Positions 9,616-17,484 of a stretch of 37,102 bases of DNA are shown here, one piece after another (position 1 is the first letter of the stretch; every line of letters begins with the position of its first letter). The stretch lies in contig QXYU01000010.1 of the NCBI GenBank assembly GCA_009886755.1, positions 1 through 37,102 on the forward strand, given 5' to 3'. A model generated the notes under the pieces. The model searched no databases, was not told where the DNA came from, and saw only the letters and a program-made list of their open reading frames with translations. The stretch comes from Flavobacteriaceae bacterium. GTDB taxonomy: Bacteria > Bacteroidota > Bacteroidia > Flavobacteriales > Flavobacteriaceae. The translations under genes and the position numbers were made by a program.

Positions 9616-12231
9616 TTATAGATTTCTGTAGGGTTCGCTGTTTTTTTCGTATTTGATATCACTGAGGAGTCCCGATTTGATTCCAATAAAGAAATTCCAA
9701 GAAGCTCTTTCACTAAAAGGAATCCAACTAAAGTTCATTTGCCAACTGTCCAAATCTCGGTCAAAACGAAACTGAGTATAGGTAAAGCCTTCTTGTTTGA
9801 AGTCATAGCCCGACGAAATCCCGACCTTCCATTTGGGCGTTAGATCAATATTCCCGGAAAACATCAAGGAGTTGGTAGTAATATCTTGCTGTCCAATGTT
9901 ATTGTTATAGGTCAGGGAATAGGCAAATTTTAGATTCCAAGGGATTTTGGTTTGATAGGGTGGGTATTGGGGAACGGGTTCTTCGTCTCCTTGACTTTGA
10001 TTGTTTTGCTTGTTGTAGAAATTGGCCGACCGTCCAAATAGATCATCGTCACGACCACCGCTTGATGTGATTTCAGTATTTTCTTCTTCTTGTTCTCTGT
10101 TTCCTCCTCGCTTAAAGGTATTATTGTTAATACTGTAATTCATATTTACATTGGCACTGGTCATTCGGGCAAGCCCTCCACCGTTGGCAATGTGATAGGT
10201 GCCAATCCGCTGATTTTGACTATTGAGGGTATAAGGGTCAAAGGTAGCGCCAAAGTTGATGCTCATTTTATCCTTTAATAAACTCAATCCCGAACTCATC
10301 CGTATTGGTGCCATATTCAGGGAATCAGCCGCGAGGTTGTAACTGGTCGAAAGGTTTAAGTTGTTCAGGAGCTTGATTTTCTTCAACTCTGATTTTGTGG
10401 TGTCTCTATCGATAACCTTCGCCTCAAAATTATTACTAATACTCAATCCAATACTACTGGCAAAGTTTTTGCCTGGAGTGCCATATAGACTGCCTTCAAA
10501 GCGCGTATATTCTCGTGTATTACCATCGGCATCAATAATGTACTCGTCGTAATAACGCTCAAAGCTAGGGTTGTTTGAATAGCTTAACGAAGGACGAATG
10601 GTGTGCCGAATGGATTGGACACGACTATTCTTTTTAAAATTAAATGTACCATATATAGTAGTACCAAAACTAGCACCAAAGTTGTACTGTCGAAAAGCAC
10701 CAAATTTAGAAATGGTGTCCTTAACAGCGGCTCCCAAGATTGGATCAAAATCATTGTAGCGAATAACCCGAGGCGTCCAGATTTCACTGTAATTAGCGCT
10801 GGTTGATACACTGATGTACTTCAGCAACTTGAAGTTGGTTGAAAGAGGAATGCTGTGACGCATCCCAGAACGAGCCTTTTCAAACATCCCCGGTTTAAAT
10901 AATTCATCTTCTTTGGCAATAATACGTTGCTCTGCTTGGGTGGAATATTGAAAATTGATGTTTTGAATAAACCCCTTTTTAGGTCCATTCTTAGGTGCAA
11001 AGGGAAAGATTCGATCCAAGTTAGCCTGCAAGGTGGGTAGTGTCAAATTAACCTCTTTCGTTTGGGAGTTTTGTGAAAGCCCCGTAGTTAAAGACAAATT
11101 TACGCGGGGTGTTTCGGGAAAGGTTTTTGAATATGAAATGGAAGAGCTTAGGTTATTGTTGAGGAAGTTGGGCGAGTTGAGTTGATTTATGGACTGTTGA
11201 TAATAATCGCTGCTTCCGTAATTCACAGAGGCTGAAAACGTAGAATTTGGACTTGATTTGGGATCTTTGCTATGCGACCATCGTAGGTTGGATACAGTGG
11301 ACTTGGAATAACCGGGCAACCCTCGTTCTCCTGAGATTAGATTTTCATAGCGAAAACTCAGATTTCCATTGTATTTATAACGTCTTTTATAATTGGTGTC
11401 AAAGCGCATTCCATAGCTTCCATTGGTAAAGTAATCCCCCGTAACAGCCAGATTAAAGTATTCCGAAAGGTTAAAATAATACCCTCCATTTTGAATGGCA
11501 TACCCTCGATTGTTATTTTCACTGATAGAGGGAAATAAAAAGCCAGAAGTCAACTCTTGATTGGATGGGAAATAGGAAAAAGGAAGGCCAATAGGGGTAG
11601 GGACATTGGAGATAAACATATTGGTCATTCCGGTGACAATCTTTCCTCCGGGGATTAGCTTGGCTTTTCGAGCTTTAAAATAGTAATCTGCGGATTCTAA
11701 GTCTCCCGCAGTGGTAAGCTTTGCATTGCTTAAATAAAAAACAGAATCATTTTCTTTTTTGGTGTATTCTGAAAAAACATTCATCCCAGATTGGGCTGTT
11801 TTAGAATTCCAAATGAGTGCTTTTTGGGTGTCAAAATTATAGCGAATAGAGTCGGGGTTGACTTCATTGGAGCCTTGTTTGAAATAGGGAAACTGACTCA
11901 ATTTCCCTAAACTGTCCTCAATTCGACCCGCAAAAACATCTTTGGTTCTATAATCTAAGACGATGAGTCCTGCTCGAAGCGTGATGTCTTGGTAATAAAG
12001 TTCTGCCTCATCAATCAGATAGAGTTTATTTTCGCGTCGATTGATGTTTACCTTATGTTTGGCTGTATAACGAACCTTGTCTAGCAGTAGGGGTTCTTTG
12101 TCAAGACTGTCTTTTGATTGTTCATTTGCCGCAGGATTAGCTGCATTTTCAGGACGCGTCTGTTGGCCCCATAGTATCCCGGAGCAAAAAACTATTAACA
12201 GTTCAAGTGTATAAAAAGACTTTGTGCGCAA
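9616..12231 (-). CDS. lptD: LPS-assembly protein LptD (OstA-like), outer membrane
   Basis: LptD is the outer-membrane barrel that, with LptE, inserts lipopolysaccharide into the outer leaflet. The 871-aa product starts with a signal peptide (about 1-22, ending near LWGQQ). An OstA/LptA-like jellyroll region follows (about 50-230, with repeated YxAxKAKLIPGGKIVTG-type strands), then a long barrel rich in alternating aromatic residues; VPTPIGLPFSYFPS (about 210-223) is a recognisable LptD segment. The only plausible start is TTG at 12231: no ATG occurs upstream before an in-frame stop, and the signal peptide begins there. It is divergent from the amidase gene and upstream of ridA. Confidence 0.88.
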   Translation of the reverse strand: MRTKSFYTLELLIVFCSGILWGQQTRPENAANPAANEQSKDSLDKEPLLLDKVRYTAKHKVNINRRENKLYLIDEAELYYQDITLRAGLIVLDYRTKDVFAGRIEDSLGKLSQFPYFKQGSNEVNPDSIRYNFDTQKALIWNSKTAQSGMNVFSEYTKKENDSVFYLSNAKLTTAGDLESADYYFKARKAKLIPGGKIVTGMTNMFISNVPTPIGLPFSYFPSNQELTSGFLFPSISENNNRGYAIQNGGYYFNLSEYFNLAVTGDYFTNGSYGMRFDTNYKRRYKYNGNLSFRYENLISGERGLPGYSKSTVSNLRWSHSKDPKSSPNSTFSASVNYGSSDYYQQSINQLNSPNFLNNNLSSSISYSKTFPETPRVNLSLTTGLSQNSQTKEVNLTLPTLQANLDRIFPFAPKNGPKKGFIQNINFQYSTQAEQRIIAKEDELFKPGMFEKARSGMRHSIPLSTNFKLLKYISVSTSANYSEIWTPRVIRYNDFDPILGAAVKDTISKFGAFRQYNFGASFGTTIYGTFNFKKNSRVQSIRHTIRPSLSYSNNPSFERYYDEYIIDADGNTREYTRFEGSLYGTPGKNFASSIGLSISNNFEAKVIDRDTTKSELKKIKLLNNLNLSTSYNLAADSLNMAPIRMSSGLSLLKDKMSINFGATFDPYTLNSQNQRIGTYHIANGGGLARMTSANVNMNYSINNNTFKRGGNREQEEENTEITSSGGRDDDLFGRSANFYNKQNNQSQGDEEPVPQYPPYQTKIPWNLKFAYSLTYNNNIGQQDITTNSLMFSGNIDLTPKWKVGISSGYDFKQEGFTYTQFRFDRDLDSWQMNFSWIPFSERASWNFFIGIKSGLLSDIKYEKNSEPYRNL

Positions 12232-12251
12232 GACGAATAATCCTAAATTTG
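12221..12251 (+). promoter_or_regulatory. Promoter for the amidase gene (TTTG - 19 bp - TAAATTTG)
   Basis: TTTG at 12221-12224 and TAAATTTG at 12244-12251 are separated by 19 bases, a full match to the Bacteroidota sigma-ABfr-type promoter (TTTG, 17-23 spacer, TAnnTTTG). It points at the amidase ATG 31 bases downstream. The -33 box overlaps the first codons of the divergent lptD, so the two genes may interfere with or co-regulate each other. This is the best promoter in the window. Confidence 0.65.
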
Positions 12252-12282
12252 TTGGGCATGGACTTTGAATCGCGCTAAATTA

Positions 12283-13404
12283 ATGATAATTTACCTACTT
12301 AGATTGAATTTCAACGGGATTGCGAAATATTTAAGAGTTGTTTCGTTCTCTTTTTTACTTTTCGTTCTTTTTTATGGCGTGGGAGGTCAGTCAATTCAGG
12401 CACAAGACCCCTTTGTTGTCGTATTGGATGCTGGGCATGGAGGCAAAGATCCTGGGAATAGCGGCTTTAGAAACAAATATCAGGAAAAGAAAATCGTTTT
12501 AAACATCACTCTAGAGATAGGGAAAAAATTAGAATCACAACCGGGTATCAAAGTGATCTATACTCGCAAGAGAGATGTTTTTGTCGATCTGATTGAACGC
12601 GCGGAGATTGCCAACAAAGTAGATGCCGACTTATTTGTTTCGGTGCACTGTGACGCCCACACTTCACAGGCCTATGGAGCGGGCACCTTTGTCCTAGGAC
12701 TGCATGCCAATCAGCGTAATTTTGAAGTGGCTAAACGAGAAAATTCTGTAATCTATTACGAGGAAGATTTTGAAAGGAAATATGATGGATTTGACCCCAA
12801 CAATCCAGAGTCCGCCATCGGCCTTACCTTAATGCAGGAAGCCTATATGAATCAAAGTATAGTGGCGGCGGATAAAATCCAAAAACGGTTTGTAAAAAAC
12901 CTAAAACGTAAAGACCGAACGGTCAAGCAAGCGGGCTTTATTGTTTTGAAGTATAGTTATATGCCGAGTGTGTTGGTGGAGACCGGCTTTTTGACCAACA
13001 ACAAAGAAGGTGCTTATTTGAATTCAACCAAAGGGCAAGCGGAGATGGCTGCAACCATAGCTGATGCGATTATAGACTATAAAAATACCGTGCAAAAAAG
13101 CGTTGCAAAGGAATCGCCCCAGTCACCACAAGTAACCCCTGTAGCACAAACCGAATTTAGAGTGCAAATTGCAGCGAGTAAAAATGCGTTGGATCCTAAG
13201 CCCTACAATTTCAAAGGCTTATCCCCAATCTACAGAGAGCGTGCTGGAGGGATGTATCGCTATTACTATGGAAAAACAACGGATTATAACAAGGCAAAAA
13301 AGTGGTTGCGTGGAGCCAAAAGAAAAGGCTATAAAACGGCTTTTTTGGTTGCTTTTTCAGGAGGTAAAAAAATCCCACTGGCTACGGCTTTGAAGAAAAA
13401 ATAA
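12283..13404 (+). CDS. N-acetylmuramoyl-L-alanine amidase (Amidase_3) with SPOR-like tail
   Basis: A periplasmic zinc amidase that cuts the lactyl-amide bond between MurNAc and the stem peptide. From the ATG at 12283 (373 aa) there is a signal or membrane segment (about 18-40), then the Amidase_3 domain (about 44-265). Zinc and catalytic residues are His52 (DAGHGGKD), probably Glu68, His122 (VSVHCDAH) and Glu232 (VLVETGFL). A Pro/Gln/Ser linker leads to a C-terminal SPOR-like domain (about 290-370), which binds denuded glycan and targets proteins to the division site. A TTG 18 bases upstream is open but less likely. A full promoter lies 31 bases upstream. Confidence 0.92.
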   Translation: MIIYLLRLNFNGIAKYLRVVSFSFLLFVLFYGVGGQSIQAQDPFVVVLDAGHGGKDPGNSGFRNKYQEKKIVLNITLEIGKKLESQPGIKVIYTRKRDVFVDLIERAEIANKVDADLFVSVHCDAHTSQAYGAGTFVLGLHANQRNFEVAKRENSVIYYEEDFERKYDGFDPNNPESAIGLTLMQEAYMNQSIVAADKIQKRFVKNLKRKDRTVKQAGFIVLKYSYMPSVLVETGFLTNNKEGAYLNSTKGQAEMAATIADAIIDYKNTVQKSVAKESPQSPQVTPVAQTEFRVQIAASKNALDPKPYNFKGLSPIYRERAGGMYRYYYGKTTDYNKAKKWLRGAKRKGYKTAFLVAFSGGKKIPLATALKKK

Positions 13405-13421
13405 ATAGACTATGACCCTAA

Positions 13422-13437
13422 TAATTTTGTACATTTG
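13422..13437 (+). promoter_or_regulatory. Two tandem -7 boxes before the MCE gene
   Basis: TAATTTTG (13422-13429) is directly followed by TACATTTG (13430-13437); both match TAnnTTTG. The second ends 17 bases before the TTG start of the MCE gene. No TTG was found at the right -33 distance for either, so this is a candidate internal promoter in the amidase-MCE run. Confidence 0.42.
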
Positions 13438-13454
13438 AACATACGATCCTCGAT

Positions 13455-14402
13455 TTGAAACTATCCAAAGAAATTAAAACCGCACTTATTGTAATCTTAG
13501 GAATTCTCACCTTTATTTGGGGTTTTGATTTTCTTAAAGGCAGCACTCTCTTTAAGCAAGAAAAAGTCATCTATGCCGTATACGATGAAGTGGAAGGTTT
13601 GGTAAATGGTGCAAAGGTGTCCATTAACGGTTTATCCATCGGCAAAATCACCCAAATAGATTTTCTTCCCAATACGACGAAAATACTCGTAACACTCAGT
13701 ATCCGCGACAATCTAAATTTCACCAACAAAAGTACCGCGATGCTTTACGAGACGGGATTGATCGGAGGAAAAGCCATTGCAATTCTTCCAGATTTTTCAA
13801 CACCCAATCCCATACAGTCAGGGGATACTCTTCGAGCCACGTCAAAGCCAGGACTTACAGAACTAGTCAACCAGCAAATAGCACCTTTGCAACAAAAGAT
13901 TACCAGCACCCTCACCAGTGTTGATTCTCTTTTTGCAGGCGTTAGTAATGTGCTCAATAAAGACAGCCAGAATAATCTTAAAATAACCTTAGAGCAATTA
14001 GCTGTTACTGCGGAAAATGCAAATAAGGCCACAAAAGCCATTGCGAGGTTGATGGCAGACAATGAAAACACACTCGCAAACTCTTTCAAAAACATAGAAA
14101 ATACCTCAAAGAATTTATCTGTGATGACCGATTCACTTAGTGAGGTTGATGTGAAACGAATAATTAAAGAATACGGAGCCATCGCTACCAATATGAATGC
14201 TTTATTAATGGCGCTGGAACGCGGAGAAGGCACAGCTGGCAAGCTGCTCAAAAACGACACCCTTTATCAAAACCTCAATTATACGGTTGAAGAACTTGGT
14301 CAATTGATTAATGATCTGAAAGAAAATCCGAAGCGTTATGTACACTTTTCTCTTTTTGGAAAGAAAAAGGAATCGTATAAAACGGCTTACGACAAAAAAT
14401 AA
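13455..14402 (+). CDS. MCE/MlaD family protein
   Basis: MCE proteins form periplasmic hexameric rings or tubes that move phospholipids between membranes, normally with an ABC permease and ATPase. This 315-aa protein has one N-terminal membrane segment (about 8-26), a MlaD domain (about 35-115, with YDEVEGLVNGAKVSINGLSI and GLIGGKAI) and a long helical C-terminal part (about 135-290) rich in Asn, Ser and Leu, expected to form the coiled tube wall. The start is TTG at 13455; MKLSKEIKTALIV is the usual N-terminus and no ATG is nearby. The membrane Fe-S gene follows at once. No permease or ATPase partner is in the window. Confidence 0.88.
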   Translation: MKLSKEIKTALIVILGILTFIWGFDFLKGSTLFKQEKVIYAVYDEVEGLVNGAKVSINGLSIGKITQIDFLPNTTKILVTLSIRDNLNFTNKSTAMLYETGLIGGKAIAILPDFSTPNPIQSGDTLRATSKPGLTELVNQQIAPLQQKITSTLTSVDSLFAGVSNVLNKDSQNNLKITLEQLAVTAENANKATKAIARLMADNENTLANSFKNIENTSKNLSVMTDSLSEVDVKRIIKEYGAIATNMNALLMALERGEGTAGKLLKNDTLYQNLNYTVEELGQLINDLKENPKRYVHFSLFGKKKESYKTAYDKK

Positions 14403-14408
14403 GTGTTT

Positions 14409-15740
14409 ATGATAGCGTGGCTGCCGAATTTGATTTTTGTTATCCTTTTACTTGTAGCGGTTGGTTTTTTTACAAAAAACGTTCGCCAGATTATCAAGAA
14501 TATCAAATTAGGGAAAGACATTGATCGATCCGATCAATCGGGAAAGCGCTGGAGTAATATGGCTCGAATAGCCTTGGGGCAGTCCAAAATGGTCAAACGT
14601 CCAATCGCAGGAATTCTTCATATTGTTGTCTATGTTGGCTTTATCTTGATCAACATTGAACTTCTCGAAATTATTGTGGATGGCATATTGGGCACGCATC
14701 GCGTTTTTGCTCCCTATTTAGGTTCTTTTTACAATGTACTAATAGGCGCTTTTGAGGTATTTGCTTTTCTAGTGCTTGTTTCCGTAGTGTTTTTCTGGCT
14801 TCGTCGAAATGTTCTTCGTTTGCAACGCTTTTGGAAAGACGAAATGAAAGGATGGCCCAAGTTAGATGCGGATTTGATTCTCTATTTTGAGATTGTTTTG
14901 ATGGGCTTATTTCTGTCGATGAACGCAACCGACTCCCTCCTTCAACAAATGGGTGCGGTGCACTACCAACAGGCAGGGGCTTTTCCAATCTCACAGTTTA
15001 TAAGCCCCTTATTTACAGGTTTTTCTGAAGCAACACTGGTGGTCTTAGAGCGGAGTTTTTGGTGGCTCCATATCGTTGGGATTTTCATCTTTTTAAACTA
15101 TTTATATTACTCCAAGCACTTGCATATATTATTGGCGTTTCCCAACACCTTTTTTGCCAATTTACGTCCCAAAGGTGCTTTTCGTAACAATACCTCGGTC
15201 ACGCAAGAAGTCCAATTGATGTTGGATCCTGATGCCGACCCTTATGCAGTTTCTGATACTTCCGAAACAGAACCAGACACCTTTGGTGCATCTGACGTGA
15301 CAGATTTGAACTGGGTTCAGTTAATGAATGCTTATACATGTACCGAATGCGGTCGTTGTTCCAGTGTGTGCCCGGCCAATCAGACCGGTAAAAGACTATC
15401 CCCTCGAAAAATCATGATGGATACACGAGATCGGTTGACTGAAGTAGGAAACCATCTTCGTGCCAGTAATGGAAATGAGGTGACAGACAGGAAAAAACTA
15501 TTGGATGATTATATCAGCCGGGAAGAATTATGGGCGTGTACTTCCTGTAACGCTTGTACCGAAGCCTGCCCGGTAGATATCGATCCGCTTTCAATCATCA
15601 TGGACATGCGTCAATACTTGGTCATGGAAGAATCAGCGGCACCCACTGATTTGAACAATATGATGAGTAATATCGAAAACAATGGGGCCCCGTGGCCTTT
15701 TAACAATCAAGACCGCCTCCTTTGGGCAAAAGACAACTAA
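14409..15740 (+). CDS. Membrane 4Fe-4S ferredoxin-type protein (HdrD/GlpC-like N-terminal half)
   Basis: A probable membrane-bound electron carrier. It has about five membrane segments in the first 240 residues with several His (NarI-like cytochrome b layout), then a soluble domain with two 4Fe-4S motifs. Counted from the GTG 6 bases upstream, these are Cys313-316-319-323 (CTECGRCSSVCP) and Cys379-382-385-389 (CTSCNACTEACP). The CCG domains that complete an HdrD-type reductase are encoded separately at 16209, after a HAD gene. The ATG at 14409 gives 443 aa; the GTG at 14403, directly after the MCE stop, is equally possible. The electron donor and acceptor are unknown; menaquinol is a reasonable guess. 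Confidence 0.85.
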   Translation: MIAWLPNLIFVILLLVAVGFFTKNVRQIIKNIKLGKDIDRSDQSGKRWSNMARIALGQSKMVKRPIAGILHIVVYVGFILINIELLEIIVDGILGTHRVFAPYLGSFYNVLIGAFEVFAFLVLVSVVFFWLRRNVLRLQRFWKDEMKGWPKLDADLILYFEIVLMGLFLSMNATDSLLQQMGAVHYQQAGAFPISQFISPLFTGFSEATLVVLERSFWWLHIVGIFIFLNYLYYSKHLHILLAFPNTFFANLRPKGAFRNNTSVTQEVQLMLDPDADPYAVSDTSETEPDTFGASDVTDLNWVQLMNAYTCTECGRCSSVCPANQTGKRLSPRKIMMDTRDRLTEVGNHLRASNGNEVTDRKKLLDDYISREELWACTSCNACTEACPVDIDPLSIIMDMRQYLVMEESAAPTDLNNMMSNIENNGAPWPFNNQDRLLWAKDN

Positions 15741-15755
15741 ATCAATAAGTAAAGA

Positions 15756-16202
15756 ATGAAAAAAGAAGAAGCAGAAGATTATTTGCATAAAAAAGTAGAA
15801 AATGGGGAAGTCGTTAGCCCTGTATTGCCAGAAGGCATTAAAAACTACCTCATTGACATTGACGGTACTATCTGCGATGATATTCCCAATGAGGAGCCAG
15901 AACGTATGGCTACTGCCGAATTGTATCCAGACGCCCTAGTAACCCTTAACAAATGGTTTGAAGAAGGGCACTTGATTTGCTTTTTTACTTCTCGTGTGGA
16001 AGCACACCGAGAGGTGACAGAAAAATGGCTCAAGGGGAACGGGTTCAAATATCACAGCTTATTAATGGGCAAACCCCGCGGAGGAAATTACCACTGGATT
16101 GATAACCATCTTGTTCGTGCTACTCGTTACAATGGGAAGTTTACGGATTTAGTAGAAAAAGAAGTAACCATCGAGGTATTTGACGATGGGGAACATAATT
16201 AG
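15756..16202 (+). CDS. Small HAD-superfamily phosphohydrolase-like protein
   Basis: A 148-aa protein with the four HAD motifs in order: DIDGTIC (motif I, about 34-40, with nucleophile and acid Asp), FFTSR (motif II, about 75-79), a Lys in GKPRGG (motif III, about 105-110) and HWIDN (motif IV, about 113-117). It is a compact HAD enzyme, expected to hydrolyse a small phosphate ester; the substrate cannot be inferred. Homologues may carry sugar-phosphate names, which the motifs do not justify. It lies 15 bases after the membrane Fe-S gene and 6 bases before the CCG gene, between two halves of what looks like one redox complex. Confidence 0.75.
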   Translation: MKKEEAEDYLHKKVENGEVVSPVLPEGIKNYLIDIDGTICDDIPNEEPERMATAELYPDALVTLNKWFEEGHLICFFTSRVEAHREVTEKWLKGNGFKYHSLLMGKPRGGNYHWIDNHLVRATRYNGKFTDLVEKEVTIEVFDDGEHN

Positions 16203-16208
16203 ACGATT

Positions 16209-16988
16209 ATGGTAGTACCAACATTGGCAGAAATGACGGCACGTGGCGAAAAGCCAGACGTACTCTTTTGGGTTGGCTGTGCAGGTAGTTTCGATGATCG
16301 TGCCAAAAAAATCACCAAGGCTTTTGTAAAGCTTTTGAATAAAGCAGAGATGTCTTTTGCAGTGTTGGGGTCCGAAGAAAGCTGTACGGGTGATCCAGCC
16401 AAAAGAGCAGGGAATGAATTTTTATTTCAAATGCAGGCAATGAGTAACATCGAAGTACTCAATGCCTATGAAGTGACAAAAATTGTAACCACCTGTCCGC
16501 ATTGTTTCAATACCTTAAAAAACGAATACCCAGAATTGGGTGGTAATTACGAAGTGATGCACCATACCCAATTACTTAAAAAGCTTGTTAAAGAAAACCG
16601 TCTCCAAATTGAAGGTGGAACCTTCCGAGGCAAGCGGATCACTTTCCATGACCCCTGCTATTTGGGGCGCGCCAACGGTGTTTACGAGGCTCCTAGAGAA
16701 CTCATCGTCAAATTGGATGCGGAATTGGTTGAAATGCGTAATTGCAAGTCCAATGGGTTGTGTTGTGGTGCTGGCGGCGCACAAATGTTTAAAGAACCTG
16801 AAGAAGGAAATAAAGACATTAACATAGAACGCACCGAACAAGCTCTCGAAGCAGAACCCGAGATTATTGCAGCGGCTTGCCCTTTTTGCAACACGATGCT
16901 ATCGGATGGGGTAAAAAATAAAGAAAAGGAAGGAAGCCTTCCGGTTAAGGATATTGCCGAATTAATTGCAGAAGCAGAAGAACTCTAG
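16209..16988 (+). CDS. (Fe-S)-binding protein with two CCG domains (HdrB/GlpC C-terminal-like)
   Basis: A 259-aa cytoplasmic protein with two cysteine-rich CCG domains as in HdrB, GlpC and LutA. Visible cysteines are Cys24 and Cys59 with CPHC at 96-99 in the first repeat, and Cys150 (FHDPCYLGR), Cys185-186 (CCGAGG) and CPFC at 224-227 in the second. In heterodisulfide reductases such domains hold a noncubane 4Fe-4S cluster that works on disulfide or quinone substrates. With the membrane ferredoxin-type protein encoded at 14409 it would make a two-part membrane oxidoreductase. The ATG is at 16209; the next gene starts 3 bases after the stop. Confidence 0.88.
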   Translation: MVVPTLAEMTARGEKPDVLFWVGCAGSFDDRAKKITKAFVKLLNKAEMSFAVLGSEESCTGDPAKRAGNEFLFQMQAMSNIEVLNAYEVTKIVTTCPHCFNTLKNEYPELGGNYEVMHHTQLLKKLVKENRLQIEGGTFRGKRITFHDPCYLGRANGVYEAPRELIVKLDAELVEMRNCKSNGLCCGAGGAQMFKEPEEGNKDINIERTEQALEAEPEIIAAACPFCNTMLSDGVKNKEKEGSLPVKDIAELIAEAEEL

Positions 16989-16991
16989 CCC

Positions 16992-17474
16992 ATGAATGTT
17001 TCATTTGACGTACTTTCTGACGAGGCTCGCGTTTGGATTTATCCCGCCAACCGCAGTTTTAGCGATCAAGAAATAGAGGAGATTTCTGAGCGATGTACTT
17101 CTTTTTTGACTCAATGGACTGCCCATGGCAGTAGTCTCCAAGCAGCTTTCAAAATTGTTTACAAACGTTTTTTGATTATTTCTCTAAATGAAGCACAACA
17201 AAGCGCTAGTGGCTGTTCTATTGATGCTTCTGTTCGTTTTATTCAAGAATTGGAGCGTGATTTTGAGGTCGTGCTTTTGGATAAAATGAATGTGACCTAC
17301 AAGCAGGGGGACTACTTAGCACACAAATCCTTGTCTGATTTTAAAAAAATGGCTAAAGATCGAGCCGTTACCCAAAATACCATCGTTTTTAATAATTTGG
17401 TTCTTAACAAAAGAGAGCTAGAAAGTCTTTGGGAAGTTCCCGCTTCCGAAAGCTGGCACGCTCGTTTTTTTTAG
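16992..17474 (+). CDS. Conserved Bacteroidota protein, function unknown
   Basis: A 160-aa soluble protein with no signal peptide or membrane segment. I recognise it as a protein often found after the CCG gene in flavobacteria, and recall homologues labelled ABC transporter ATPase. Nothing here supports that label: there is no Walker A (GxxGxGKS/T), no LSGGQ and no Walker B. Visible instead are an early VWIYPANRSFS segment (14-24), a central FKIVYKRFLIISLNEAQQSA stretch (53-72) and a C-terminal IVFNNLVLNKRELESLWEVP segment (131-150), which resemble an alpha/beta fold. It lies 3 bases after the CCG gene and 10 bases before the NagZ-amidase gene. Confidence 0.75.
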   Translation: MNVSFDVLSDEARVWIYPANRSFSDQEIEEISERCTSFLTQWTAHGSSLQAAFKIVYKRFLIISLNEAQQSASGCSIDASVRFIQELERDFEVVLLDKMNVTYKQGDYLAHKSLSDFKKMAKDRAVTQNTIVFNNLVLNKRELESLWEVPASESWHARFF

Positions 17475-17484
17475 ACTAGTACAT

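Noticed and set aside
13745-14260. 171-codon minus-strand frame inside the MCE gene
   Set aside because: It lies wholly antisense to a clear MCE family gene, shows no recognisable domain, and its Ser/Leu/Phe-rich composition is what the reverse of that gene would give.
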